A stretch of DNA of 64,000 nt from Pagrus major (taxonomy: Eukaryota; Chordata; Actinopteri; Spariformes; Sparidae): positions 14,640,703-14,704,702 of the forward strand of contig NC_133224.1 of the NCBI RefSeq assembly GCF_040436345.1. The letters are read 5' to 3'. The position numbers were made by a program, and so were the translations under genes. The notes under the pieces are model-generated. The model had not been told where the DNA came from, did no database searches, and saw only the letters and a list, made by a program, of their open reading frames with translations. Numbering within the stretch: position 1 is the stretch's first letter; the number at the start of each line of letters is the position of its first letter. This document shows, piece after piece, positions 1-12,019 of this stretch.

Positions 1-24
1 CAGACAGCCCGATGTCACGCCTAC

Positions 25-25
<1 letters not shown>

Positions 26-84
<59 letters not shown>
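26..84. repeat. (CT)n microsatellite
   Basis: An uninterrupted CT dinucleotide run of about 59 bp near the left edge of the window. It has no coding context, and its length is likely polymorphic. Confidence 0.95.
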
Positions 85-87
<3 letters not shown>

Positions 88-521
88 CTGCCACAGGGAT
101 GCCGTGTTGCCTTTAGGTGATCCTGGGTGATTTGGTGTTCCAAATATGGTGCCTTCAAGAACTCATCCAGTCTAAATACATCAGGCCTATTACTTATTCA
201 TCACTTCTAGCTCAAAGGTATATTCTCCTTCACTGGAAGAGTCCAAATTCAGCCTCCACCTCCGCTCGGCTGGAAGATGGGATGCCTGTTCATATAAAAA
301 ACAAATTAAAGGGACCACTTTCTCATGAGACTCTCTCTAGAAATGGGTTAGAGAGCTAACTATTAGTGGCTCATAAATCATCTGCTAATGTTCCACATAT
401 CACTTGAGCCACTGACAGGAACAACTATGGGGTTGGCAGGTTGTGGTTGGTGTTCCTCCTCCCACATCATCACACTGATGTCATCCTGCACTGTACACGA
501 ATTACCAGAAGGTGTTTTCCT

Positions 522-901
522 TTAAAGGGGCGCTGTGTAGTTTTGTAGAAGAAATTCAAACTCAGAATTTCAATATTTACAATATTAGTGAGGTAATAAT
601 ACATACTCAGAAATATGTATTTTCTCCATCAGTGAATAAACAAGCTGTTCTCAGAGGAAAATAAGGTCCTAGAACACTGTTTGAAGCTAGAAAGGTGGCA
701 GGGTCCGCCACATATAAACAAAGTAAAACAGTATAAACTGTGTTGTCCTTTAAGGTCAGTTTGTTTATTCAGTTTATTCAGTCATGAAAACAAAGAGAGT
801 TTGATTATTTAGTTCGTTTAGGCAGAAAAAAAAATCAGCCAATGAACATCTTTCTCTGCTCATTAACATTTTTTCAACAAAACTACAGAGTGCTCCTTTA
901 A
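522..901. mobile_element. MITE family A, copy 1 (TTAA-flanked)
   Basis: A 380-bp element with imperfect terminal inverted repeats: left TTAAAGGGGCGCTGTGTAG, and the right end reads as its near reverse complement, ending in GTGCTCCTTTAA. Both ends carry TTAA, as expected for a piggyBac-like target site, although the superfamily is inferred. A second copy with the same interior lies at 43732-44018. There is no ORF. Confidence 0.75.
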
Positions 902-1469
902 TTTTCACGTGAATGTAAGCAGTCTTTCAATTTCTACTTTTACCTTTAGCCTACTTTCTATGTACCGTCACTTTTTACAGTGATGTCTGGACATTAGTAA
1001 TAACGTGTGCTGTTCTCAAACTTCAACTTTGGAAATGAACTTGACTCGACTTCACAAAGAGTGCTATATGACTATTGTCATAACCAATGTTTAATATGTA
1101 TAATCTGAGAAAAAAACATTAAGATCACATCCATATGATGGACATTCATCAGTAACTGGGGGCCATTGTCTAACGTCATCAATCCAACTACCCATGCTGC
1201 TGTCGCTGACAGCAGGCAGCAGCAGACACTGAGTTGCTGCTGCACTAATGGCAGCGACTCTAGATGGCAAAACACTAAATCAGTCACTGGATTCTTCTAT
1301 AGGAGGGCCCAGGGGCCAAACGCCATTTAGCTGCTGCCACCACCCGCATAAAGGTAACCTAATGGGGCTCGACAGGCTCTACCATCTTATTAACGTTAAA
1401 TATTAATGATGTCTCTTTCACTACTATCTTTTCACTACTATTACACAACACTAACTATTAGATAGACTG

Positions 1470-1640
1470 CCATGACATTTTGTACATTGTTTTGGGACAT
1501 TCATTGTCCACAGAGGATGAATCCTAATGATGTTGGTGATACCCTTGAGTCAACAGCTTTTGGATGGATTGCCATCACATTTGGTTCAGGTCGGGCTACA
1601 TTTTCTCCTCTCCATCCATGGTAATAACTGTGGTGATGCC
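1470..1640. repeat. Fragment of an abundant fish interspersed repeat
   Basis: The wording, with its CAGAGGATGAATCCTAATGA core followed by GATGTTGGTGATACCC, matches from memory a very common teleost interspersed repeat. Related sequence appears at 59340-59765. The boundaries are uncertain and it does not code. Confidence 0.5.
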
Positions 1641-2845
1641 CTGTTTTTATTTCATCTAGTACCGTCATCAGGTGTACTGTACCTGCAAAACTAATTATGC
1701 TAATTAATGCTAATTAATTTAAAGGTTTAAATCACTAATTAGTTTTTCAAGTCATGAAGAAGTCACAAAGAAGGACCTGAAAAACCATGGTTGCCAGGAA
1801 AAATCCCAGGTCTGTCAAAATCAGTCTCCCAGCCGTGACAGCATCAGCTGGTAGATATTATATGTCTGTCTGTGACCATTAGTCAGATATCGTCACATCT
1901 GTACTGATACAACCATGAAACTTTGAGTTTGGTTTGTAGTTGTGATCAGGCCCCAGGCTGATGCATAGTCCAGTCCTGCACTAACACATAGAGAAAAGGG
2001 GGCGTTCAAGTCAGACTTGATAAAGCTCCTCTTAAGGCCCGCAAGAATACTACACAACTGTTTACATATGCTGAGTGGTACTCATGACATTTATGTGTAA
2101 AATCAAAAAATCTCTTTGCCAACAAATACCAACAAAGCCTTCTTCATGCCCCCAGTTTTTGAATATTGCATAATAAGTAGAATAAAAAAACAGATGGTCA
2201 AGATGGTCAGATAGCCAAGTCCTCATGAAAGTACAGGATTTGTTGTTACTCTGGCGCCATCTGGTGAAAGTATCAGTTTCCTACTAACAAAAATGTATGT
2301 CAATAAAATAATTCAAAAGACATTACAATCACATATTAATTCTGCCTGTAGACCTAATTAATTTTGGACAGTGAACGCATCATTGGAATTGTTGGCAGGC
2401 ATCCATATATTTGAAAGCTATTAGTTTCACTCTGGGATTAAGAAAAATATCATTCAAGTTTCTCTGCTTATTAATTGTATTTGTCTGCTCTACAATGAAC
2501 TCTTACATATGAGCCTGTTCAGTCTGTATACAGCAGCACATATGGAATGGATTATCATGTGGAACATGTACAGCGATGATGTTAAGTTAAGTGGATCTGT
2601 ACTGATTTGTGGCTCTATCTCCATTTAAGACTGCAACAAATTCACTGCATTTGAACTAAAAAACAACTAAGAACACCTTGTATTTTTCATTTGTACAGAG
2701 AAGCACATGAAGTCAAAACCTGCTAAAATAATAAATGAGAATGACAGTTTTTCCATCATCAGAAAAATATGGTTTGATGCACGTTAGTTGGACTTGACTC
2801 ACAAATCTAACATTTCAATAACAGACAGATGCATTTTAAGCAGCC
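1641..2845. other. Intergenic DNA, no gene seen
   Basis: AT-rich sequence with stops in all frames and only short shadow ORFs. I recognise no gene, RNA or well-bounded element here. Confidence 0.6.
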
Positions 2846-2990
<145 letters not shown>

Positions 2991-3639
2991 AACAAGATAT
3001 TGTAGCATTGAGATTGAAATGCAATTCTTTTTTTTAATGAAAGTTCAAAGTTTGTGCTGTTTTCATGATCAACAATACATTTTTCATCTCAAATTTAAGC
3101 CAACATGAATGAAAAGTCTTTAAGGTGCTCATTTGAACAGCTAAAGTTCTCTGACAACTGCATCAAGGAGAAATCTGTTTATATTATGCTTGCGGTCCAC
3201 TGAAGTGACAGATATCTGGAGGACTGTTTTAACCTTTTAGGCTGGAGAACCATGGCCCAACCCGCAGGTGTGACTATCTTTGTCCGTCTTTATCATTTTG
3301 AGATATGGTTTCATATATCAAAATGGTGGAGGGAAGAGAAGACACACCAAGTACCTCTGGAATAACTTTATTACCCACATTTTAATAATATTTCTCTTGT
3401 GCAGTGTTTTTGTTACTGAAAATACATCTTGTGGACATTATGCACCAAAGGGCTTTTTTTTTTTAAATTACGCTGTAATTTCCACTTGGATAGTTTAATT
3501 AAACATAAATATTAAATAGTCTTCAGATTGTATCCAATCATAGGCCCCTTTTATAGGTCCAGAATAAACACATGAATAGCTCCACAAGATGGCAGTACTG
3601 TACCAATAATGATGCCAGCTGCCATAAACCGTCGAAGAA

Positions 3640-3824
3640 GAAGAAGAACACCTCCGAAACATATGATGACGTCGATATAGAGCGCCACAGCGGTGTTAGC
3701 TCACGGTTTGAAAAGAGATCTGTGACACCTTCAGCCTCATGTTGGTGGGTGTCTGATCCTGTTAGGTGGTCCAGCGACCGGCCCGGTGCCGAGTAGTTTG
3801 GTTCAGTCTCCAGCGGCGGTCGTT
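3640..3824 (+). promoter_or_regulatory. Probable rce1 promoter and 5' UTR
   Basis: This GC-richer stretch lies directly upstream of the rce1 start codon. It contains a CRE-like TGACGTCG at 3667-3674. No TATA box is obvious at a sensible distance. The transcription start is not determinable from sequence, so this is inferred from position and composition. Confidence 0.35.
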
Positions 3825-3994
3825 ATGGCAGAGGAGGAGGATTTATCACCGAACCTTCTGACAGGGCAGACGAAACACGGCAATGGCGACTTCGTGCCTC
3901 CAGATGGCTTGTGCTGGGTGTCAGTGCTGTCCTGTCTGCTGCTGGCTTGTTCTTATGTCGGCAGTCTGTACGTGTGGAGGAGTGACCTGCCGAG
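3825..3994 (+). CDS. rce1: rce1 exon 1
   Basis: Encodes residues 1-56 and part of 57: a short acidic, soluble N-terminus and the first transmembrane segment (about residues 27-50). The donor is AG|GTGAGC. Confidence 0.9.
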
Positions 3995-5865
3995 GTGAGC
4001 CGGAGATGACACTCTCTTTGAGCTAAGTATCATTGTGTTACTCTGTACTCTTCACATCATTCCGTTGCACTGTGTTCATTTGTACAGTATTACTTGTCCT
4101 TTAAAGTGTTCAGTCACTACCATTATATTTGCTTTAGATACATAACCGGTGCACATGCTGTCTTTGAGCTGGAGCTCCTCATACTGTTTTTGACAGTGAC
4201 ACCAGCTGTGTGGCCTGTAATGTAGCTATTAAGTCATCAACTTGTCAGGCTACAGCCAGGGCCGGACTAACCTATTTGGGGGCCCCTACTCATACTCCTA
4301 ACCCCCCAGCTTTATCCCACAAACCACCCACCGTAATTTGATGAAGCATGACTTCACTTCCAAAATGTGAGCACAGTCACAACTAAAGTAAAACATGTCC
4401 TCTCAGGGTTTAATTTAGGAAATGAGTATGCAGATGTGCCAAGTACCCTTTTCTCTCTCATCTGAACCCGGCTGCGAGCGATACGGTGATTGTCTGGACT
4501 TGTATGACCACAGAAACTTTTCCACCTGACACTGCAACATGCTGCTGGAATATTCCCCGTGAAGTGAACCTATGCTAATCCTCATTTAATCCAGGTCCTC
4601 AGTGAACATGTGGTCTTTGTGTGCTCGTTGTCCCCATGGATGTACTTAAAAAAACTGGATACGGCATTGTTCATTCCAACAAAAGATGCTCAGTGATGCA
4701 TTAAGCCAAAAGAATTTGACTTCCCAGGTATTAGACATTGATTTATTAAAGAACTAGACACAAAGATGACGCCCATTCAGTCCAATGAGAATTCAGTTTA
4801 GCTCTCTACTAGATGATTGGTGATGAAATGATTTAATCGTGCGGCTGTTCTGTTAGACCTTTCAAATGTAATTGCCTGAATATAAAGTCTGATAATGAAA
4901 CAAGTCATTTTGGGTGGGCTGTAACACTGCAAAAATGTATGCACAGTTTTACTTGTTTTACAATGTAGGCTTATTGGAAAAAGATTTTTGGGTCCGTGTG
5001 CGAGAGGTCTTCATGGATCCACCCCCATCCTAGAGCCCAACATCCAACCCAGGCCCCATCTGACTTCGGATCCATGTTTTATAATAAAAATCGGGTCCAG
5101 GTTGGGTCCTGTTCTAGTATTGTGGGTCTACTAATGTTACATGTGATAAGACACAAAATTTTGTTTTGACAATTTGTTAATTAATGATCTTATTAATAGC
5201 AATCATCTGTGACATCTGCTGCTGATCGGGTGTTGCCCCATGGCCGGGTTCAGGTCCGATATTTCTTGGTTCTGCGTGGATCTGGTTCCCAGATTTCGAT
5301 TATTTGACAGGTCCGGGTTCTGGTGTCAGGTGTATTTGTAAATACACGGTTTGGCCACTGTGTCAAATGGCGCACTTCCTGGCGACCTGGCCTACCCCCA
5401 AGGTTAATTGGCCTAACAATCAAAAAAAAAGTTTAAAATGGCATCTGTTAGTCATGTGGTGGATGAAAACTGTAAGAATGTTTGAACAGAGTTTGGCGTA
5501 ACATTCTACGTATAAATGAAATCACGTCAGGCCTGGTAAAGTATGTGAATGCTGTGGGTGCTTCTCTGGCTGTGGCAGCCTGAGGTCTTCTGTGCTGTTG
5601 ATGATGGTGAGATTATGTCTCCACTGCACTCTCTGTTCTCAGGGATCACCCCACTGTGATAAAGAGACGCTTCACCAGTGTGCTGATCGTGTCCGGCCTG
5701 TCGCCTCTCTTTGTGTGGGCATGGAGAGAATTCACAGGAGTCAGGGTGAGTCCATGTCTCAGATACCACTGATCTCACCATCCTGTTCCTGACCATTTAT
5801 TCATTTGGCTGTATATATGCTGTCTAGTTGCTGTCTGACGTGTTATTATCAGATAGTCTGACTAA

Positions 5866-5925
<60 letters not shown>

Positions 5926-8900
5926 AGACTGGCCCATCATTACTGGCTCTAATGGGGATGCGATTTGAAGGCCTCATTCCTGCCATCATGCTTCCTCTGC
6001 TGCTCACAATGGTAAGACTTTGAGCTTTGAGCTCTGTTTTTCACAATTGTTTGAAATTTACTGACTGACTGAATGATGAATTGTAAAAATATTTGGTAGA
6101 CTAATAGATAATGAAAGTAATCGTTAGTTGCAACTCAGGCAGTTCATGAAGGCAATTACAGTACGTTTAAGTCCTTTAAATTGCACTGCCTTCAGAGTCA
6201 TAGCTCAGCTCATATTCTACAGAGGTCCCCGTTTCAGAGAACATATCACCAATACATTTTGTATATTAAATGCTTGATTTGAACTTGATTAATCATTTTA
6301 CATCTCTGATACTGGAAGTGGAGTGATGTTACCAGAGTTGAGTCTGAGGCAGTGCAACTGTTCCATTCTTGAGAGTGCAAATAATATCATAATATTTTAC
6401 TCGAGTACAAAAAAAGAAATTGTGTAAAAATGTACTTGCATAAAAGTAAAAAGTAGATATGTACGTACTGTATATGTATTATACTACTTTTTCACATATG
6501 CAGTAGTACTCCCCAACACCTGTTAACACACTTTAATGTGTCAAACTGGTGGAGTTACCCTTTAATTGAAACTGTTACACTGGATGTTAAATTGAATGGT
6601 GACATTAGGGTTCCCATATCAGACAGGCAGTCCACAGTAAGTGGACCTGTACAGCTCTACATAAAGCATAGTAAAATAATAAAAATAGGTCAGTTGCCTT
6701 TATTTTGGGTGACAACATTAAAACATTTTTTTTAATATGTCATACATTTATTTCATTTATTTCATTGCTTTCATGCCAAAATGATGAGAGGCAGTAATAA
6801 GCTGCCTCAATTCCAAACCTGTTTTTTGTGTCTGGTCCTCTGCTGCAGGTCCTGTTTCTGGGCCCTCTCATGCAGTTGGCTATGGACTGTCCCTGGAGCT
6901 TCATGGATGGGATCCGGGTGGCCTTTGGTGAGACAACCATCATGCTTCTTGTTTGTGTCCTGTCTTTTAAGTCTTATTGTTATAAGATGGATTATAACAA
7001 TCATGGATTTTAATGTTGTTTCAAATTTGGCTCAAATCTTGGTTCAATTTGACAGATTGTAACTTTGTTATATTTCCATCACCTCAACAGCCACACAACA
7101 GCAGCCCTTTCTTCGCCAAATACTTGCTGTAGGAAAATATTTTGTTTCAGTGTAGAACTTGTCATTCTGTGATGCCGCGCTTTATCTTCAACAGATGAAA
7201 TGACCTCCTCTGTCTCTGTCTTCATGCAGACCCGTGGTTCTGGATGTTGTGTTTCAGCGACATGCGCTGGTTGAGGAATCAGGTGGTGGCACCGTTAACA
7301 GAGGAGCTGGTTTTCAGAGCCTGCATGCTGCCCATGTTGGTGCCCTGCGCTGGTCCTTCCACTGCCATCTTCACCTGCCCCCTCTTCTTTGGAGTGGGTG
7401 AGTTCTGCCAGAGTCACACTTTATCTGAGGGCTAATCACCTTCAAAATCTCAGGAGGGACTAAAGTATAGTATAGTATAGTTCCCAAACTCCTGTTCTTT
7501 CAGCTGTCTCCTGTCTTACTGCCTGCAGCCTTTTCTCAAGTAAAACTTGTTTCCTTGTTGCAATTGACTACCACACATTTGTGCTGTGTGTAGTGAGTAT
7601 GTGGCAGAGCAGAGGAAAAAAAGGTTAGCAGTATACGTATATGTTGTCAGTCAGGCAGTAGTGTAGAGTTCAGGTCGCTGTTTGTCAGTTAATAAATGCA
7701 GCAGCTTATTCAGAGATAAGACCAGTCTCCCCTGTTGTTTCCCAACTGCTAGAAAAGTGAAAGCGGTTACCCCGAAAAGTGGCCGGTAACAACCCTGCCT
7801 ACATTTAAGGGTACTGTCCACAGTGGAAAGGCAAAACGGATCTGGCATTTAGGTACCAGGGTTCATCCGTTTTCTTCTGATTATCCTGGGTCCGGCTGCG
7901 GGGGCAGCAGGCTGAGCAGTCTCACCTTTAGTTTAGTTAGAATGATCAAATGATAGCAGGGATGCTAATAAACAGATGGAGTTGACGAATCCTACACCAC
8001 TACAAGACGAACCAGCCAGCTGTTAAACTGCACCTCAGGAGATCATTATTGTCTAAAAGTGGACTAACATTCCTATTTTTGAGTTTTGTGACTTTATTTT
8101 GTTGTTGCATTTTGTTCTGAATCAAGTAGCAGTCACAAGGACAGGGGGTTGAAAGCAGCAGATACATTGCTCATGTAACTCTCATAACACTGTTGTGTCT
8201 CTTCCAGCTCACTTTCACCATGTGATCGAGCTGCTGAGGTTCAGACAGGGCACACTGTCAGGAATCTTCCTCTCTGCAGGTGAGAATTAGTGTGTTTAAT
8301 GATGTGTCGTGTATTCACAGTGAAGTGCATTCATTATGACTGCATCACACTGTCAGAGTTGGATAATAGTATTAGAAAGCAGCTGATGATGAACCATGTG
8401 TCTGTGGTCCCAACAGTGTTCCAGTTCTCCTACACAGCAGTGTTTGGGGCCTACACTGCCTTCATCTTCATCAGAACAGGTGACCCTTCTATTTACATCT
8501 TACACTGGTAACAGCATTCTGTGTTTGCTTTAGGTTTGACACTTCTGGTCTGCCAATAGCTTTTTCATGCCAGTACCACCAAATGTGATATGATTCACAA
8601 TTGGTAGTAATGATCATTTTTACATCATAATGTTCCTTTTAGGCTGGAAAATGTATGATGATGATGTGACATTTGTTGGGGTCTGTACCAAACAAACATG
8701 TTTTCTTACATCTGGAGGACATTTGTAGACTTGGTCGTCTCTGCAGCTCAACAGTACTTCATCATAATGCTGTTTGTCACACAGCTTCTTGCAGTTTGGA
8801 TGGCGCACTTAGTCTTATTTTGATTTTTGATAATAAATCGATTAATTGTGCAGTCCTATTTCAGTTTCTAAACCTAAACCCAACTTTAGTTCAACAACGT

Positions 8901-9471
8901 TGGAACGTAGTTTTCACCCAATCCACCATCCTCCAATCTTTCAGTTTCCAGTCTGTCCTCTGTTGCTCTAACTTAAAAAATGCTCACAAGCAGTGGACAT
9001 ACTATGTGACGTTAGAGGCTCCTCTGTCATTAGTTTCTGTTAGACAGACTCTGGCTACATGGTTATTACACAGAAACAATTGGTCTGTATTAAGCTAATT
9101 CATTCATTGAATGAATGAATTCAACTCACAGGTCATACACAACCGAAAACATAATGTCATTAACCGGACGGAACATCCTGTACCAAATGCTGTGTACTGG
9201 TCACATCCATTTTCAGTGTTTCCTCTTCCTCTGTGTTGCAGGTCACCTGATGGGTCCGGTGCTCTGCCACTCCTTCTGTAACTACATGGGTTTCCCCGCC
9301 ATCAGCACAGCTTTGGAGCACCCGCACCGTATCACCGTCCTCTCTTCCTACCTGCTGGGGGTCCTCCTCTTCCTCCTCTTCCTCTTCCCCTTCACTGACC
9401 CCTCCTACTATGGCCTCCCCACCCCAGTTTGCACCCTCACCTCCTCCCCCAGCTCCCTCTGCCTCTCCTGA
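3825..9471 (+). CDS. rce1: CAAX prenyl protease 2 (Rce1), complete 8-exon gene
   Basis: Rce1 is the ER-membrane intramembrane protease that removes the last three residues (-AAX) from prenylated CAAX proteins such as Ras, after prenylation and before carboxyl methylation. Coding exons are 3825-3994, 5643-5745, 5928-6011, 6849-6927, 7230-7397, 8208-8279, 8417-8479 and 9242-9471. Joined, they give 969 nt, or 322 residues plus stop, against 329 in human RCE1. All introns are GT/AG and the phases match. The ABI/CPBP-family motifs are intact: EExxxR at residues 170-175, FxxxH at 199-203 and HxxxN at 256-260. Several hydrophobic segments suit a polytopic membrane protein. The ATG at 3825 is chosen because it opens an acidic N-terminus leading straight into the first membrane segment. 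The poorly conserved C-terminus is the part most likely to differ from other species. Confidence 0.95.
5643..5745 (+). CDS. rce1: rce1 exon 2
   Basis: Encodes about residues 57-91, beginning with the conserved RDHP and VIKRRF stretch followed by a hydrophobic segment. The donor is AGG|GTGAGT. Intron 2 is only 182 nt. Confidence 0.93.
5869..5924 (+). repeat. (GT)n tract abutting the rce1 exon 3 acceptor
   Basis: A pure GT run of about 56 bp, followed at once by CAG and exon 3. It occupies the place where the polypyrimidine tract would normally lie. Confidence 0.95.
5928..6011 (+). CDS. rce1: rce1 exon 3
   Basis: Encodes residues 92-119 (84 nt, in frame at both ends), including the conserved LMGMRFEG and a membrane segment. 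Skipping it would delete exactly 28 residues without a frameshift. Confidence 0.93.
6849..6927 (+). CDS. rce1: rce1 exon 4
   Basis: Encodes residues 120-145 with the conserved [14 protein letters not shown]. The acceptor is CTGCAG and the donor GTGAGA. Confidence 0.93.
7230..7397 (+). CDS. rce1: rce1 exon 5 (catalytic EExxxR)
   Basis: Encodes residues 146-201. It carries the DMRWLRNQ block, the TEELVFR catalytic motif (E170, E171, R175) and the start of the FFGVAHFHH motif. Confidence 0.95.
8208..8279 (+). CDS. rce1: rce1 exon 6 (catalytic His)
   Basis: Encodes residues 202-225, starting with the AHFHH part of the second motif (H203), followed by the conserved LRFRQG loop. Confidence 0.94.
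8417..8479 (+). CDS. rce1: rce1 exon 7
   Basis: Encodes about residues 226-246, the highly conserved [15 protein letters not shown] membrane segment. The donor is GTGACC. Confidence 0.94.
8640..8858. repeat. Dispersed repeat family D, copy 1 (rce1 intron 7)
   Basis: About 220 bp resembling 37968-38177. Shared blocks include ATAATGCTGTTKGTCACACAG and an end reading GTGCAGYCCTA. This is probably a non-autonomous DNA element, but the superfamily is not established. Confidence 0.55.
9242..9471 (+). CDS. rce1: rce1 exon 8 (catalytic HxxxN, stop)
   Basis: Encodes residues 247-322 and the TGA stop. It contains the [11 protein letters not shown] motif (H256, N260), a very leucine/phenylalanine-rich last membrane segment, and a Pro/Ser/Thr-rich tail that differs from the human tail. 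Confidence 0.94.
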
Positions 9472-11300
9472 TCCCTGCTCACACACACACACTTCTCTGC
9501 TGTTGTCATGTCACCTTCCACTGATGAAGCAGTTGAGGGTGTTTTTTTGCCACGTTAGAGTTCAGGTCAGGTCCAGTTTGGACCCACAGCGCTAACAGCC
9601 ATGTTGGCCAAGTTGCCATGGAGAGGTTGGGAAATCTGTAGCCATTTTCTATGGTCTATGGACCTTTGATATGTCAGTGCATTTTCATGACATATTTCAG
9701 TTGATCAGCTGATGCTCTTATACAGAGTGACTCATTTTGAGTAGGCAGGGTTTCATGTTGCTGGGAGTGACCCCAAGACTGTCTGGTTCCAGGACAGCTT
9801 CTGTCATCTGTGGCCTACACGACCACCCTGAGAACGTGGTTTAGTGTAGTTCTAATGCTGAAGAACAAGTCCTCCTCAGATCCTCTTACACTGATAGATC
9901 TCATCAATTTGTGATGAAGCATCATAATGTACCTTTTTGGTGTACTCATTTTCCACTCAGCCTGCATCATCTTTTTAAAGGATAGTTCTGGTTTATTACA
10001 ACTCTGGGCTCATTTTCATAATTTTGGCAGTCATTTCTATCTGTAATTATAACATGACCAAGTTATTGCAGAGATCTGGAAATGAAGTGACCTCACAAAT
10101 AAGTCTGGTCAGACAGGCTTTCTACAAACCCCCAGATAAGTGAAAGGGAAAACAACCCAAACGGTCTGTTATGAATAATAGGCTGCATTTTATTTGTGCT
10201 CACTTTCATAAAATGGTTTTGAATGATGAACTGTTGGTTCACATCCTGATCACCTGACTGTTTCTCGCCCCTTTAAACAATAGAAATGATGGCCAAAATA
10301 TATATAAATAGGATCAGAGGTGTAGAGTTCTACTACTCCATATCAAGTATGGGGTTAGGTATGGTTATTTTCAAATGTAACATGTTACATTAGCCTGGCG
10401 AGCTAATGGTTACTAATGAACGAAGAAATGAAAACAATAATAGCACTATAGCTGGTATCTAGCTGCTTTAGCAAACTAGAATAGCTACATAGCATTGATA
10501 CAGAACTCAACCAAGTTGTAAAAAAAAAAGAATTATCCTCTGATTAGATGTGGAAATTGTTGCTGGCAGCATGTCGTATGGCTGCACTACATTGTGGTCT
10601 ATAGAGGCTCGTGGGGTGACGTTGCCTCTTCTGTCTGGGATTGTTCAGTTTGAAACATCCCTGTTGTAGCTGCACTGGAGTACAGGAATGTTATTGTGAT
10701 GCTGAAATAGGAAAAATACATTTTTCGGCAGAATGGTTGCAGGAATGCAATCTACATCTCATATAGTTGTTTGTAATGTTATTGACTTGTTTTAACAGTG
10801 ACATTTCAGCTGGACTTGTTTCTTTATTTGAATTCAGACACCAGGACTCTGCTGTTGAAGAGAAACTTTCTGCTGGAATAGGTCAGTGTTTTATATGATA
10901 TATTAATGGTTATTTATAAACCTCTGCATGTTTCAGTGCTGGGAGCTTTGTTATTGGTGGTTGATGATGGGATATTTTAGTGGGGTCAATGTTTAAAATG
11001 CCTGAAATATACTGTGTGTAAGGGCACAAGCACAAATGACATACTGGTCAGAGTAAGGTGTTCTCATGCCTTTGGGAGTAGCGGTCAGATTGAGCTGCCA
11101 TGACTGGTAAAAAACATCATCCTCTTGTTGCTTGTAGCACCTCTCAAACTAAAACTCACTCTTGTATTTTAAGTATCCGTTTCTGATGATTAGCCCATGG
11201 AAAGTCAGGATGTGTTTTCTCGTCGCACGCACAAATATCTTTTCTTTTTTCCCCCACAAAACTTTTTCTTGTTCAACGAAAAATACAACAAACAAAGGAG
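9472..11300. other. rce1 3' flank and intergenic DNA
   Basis: The rce1 3' UTR should start here, but I could not place its end with confidence. Around 9975-10290 the phrasing (AAGGATAGTTCTGGTTTATT and onward) looks like a dispersed fish repeat. No ORF with recognisable similarity is present. Confidence 0.5.
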
Positions 11301-11305
11301 CTCTT

Positions 11306-11541
11306 CAACGGATGAGGATTAGGGCCACTGTAAAAAGAAGAAAAAAAAAATGTTCCGACATTTTTTTCTCAGAATGCTGAGATTAAAGTCAGACTTTTGA
11401 CTTTTGACTTCTTTTTTTTTTTTTTCAGAATTCTGACTTCAATCTCTGAAATCTGAGATTCTGACTTTTCCTCAGGATAAATTCTAACTTTGTTTCTCAG
11501 AATTCTGACTTTTTTTCAGACTGCCCTGATCTTCTTCTGTA
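11306..11541. mobile_element. MITE family C, copy 1 (GAAGAGGATCAG termini)
   Basis: The left end, around GATGAGGATTAGGGCCACTG, is mirrored by an inverted right end, CTGCCCTGATCTTCTTCTGT. The interior is a low-complexity series of CAGAATTCTGACTT-like words. Family members with the same left end occur at 16912 and 57556. Confidence 0.65.
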
Positions 11542-11676
11542 CTTTTCTCTTGTCGGGAGATTTCATCTTTCTTTTCTAGTATGCATGAGGAATGTAATGG
11601 TGTATGCAGACCTCTAATTGTACTATGTAACAAAAGGGCATCTTATGTCCACGTCCATATTGTATAGTGTAATCTA

Positions 11677-12019
11677 GAGCCTGACCAATGCTTGTTTTTT
11701 GGGGCCATTAACGATACTGAGGCAAAAACAGTCACTTTATTTGCAATCATCCCCCAAATGTGGTTATCAAACACTGGTGACAAAGATATGTAACAGAGGC
11801 GGGATATTTACAGTTAAACAATAAAATTCAGTGTAAAATAACATCGGTACATAAACGGTAAACTTCACCAGGAATTTAGTAATTTCAAATTACTCAAAAC
11901 ATCTTTTACTGCATTATAATCTCTTGAAAGGTTTTCATATTGAGCAACATATACTCTGATACCAATGATAGGCCAATATCGATCGATAACATCAGCCAGC
12001 CTATATCTCAGTCGGGCTC
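11677..12019. mobile_element. MITE with GAGCCTGACC inverted termini
   Basis: The left end GAGCCTGACCAATGC is mirrored by the right end CTCAGTCGGGCTC. The interior has the phrase GGCCATTAACGATACTGAGG and a GGCCAATATCGATCGATA block near the right side, typical of a common fish MITE. No coding capacity. Confidence 0.65.

Noticed and set aside
9160..9492. 110-codon minus-strand ORF rich in Glu and Gly
   Set aside because: It is the antisense of rce1 exon 8, whose plus-strand frame has the conserved HSFCNYMG motif.
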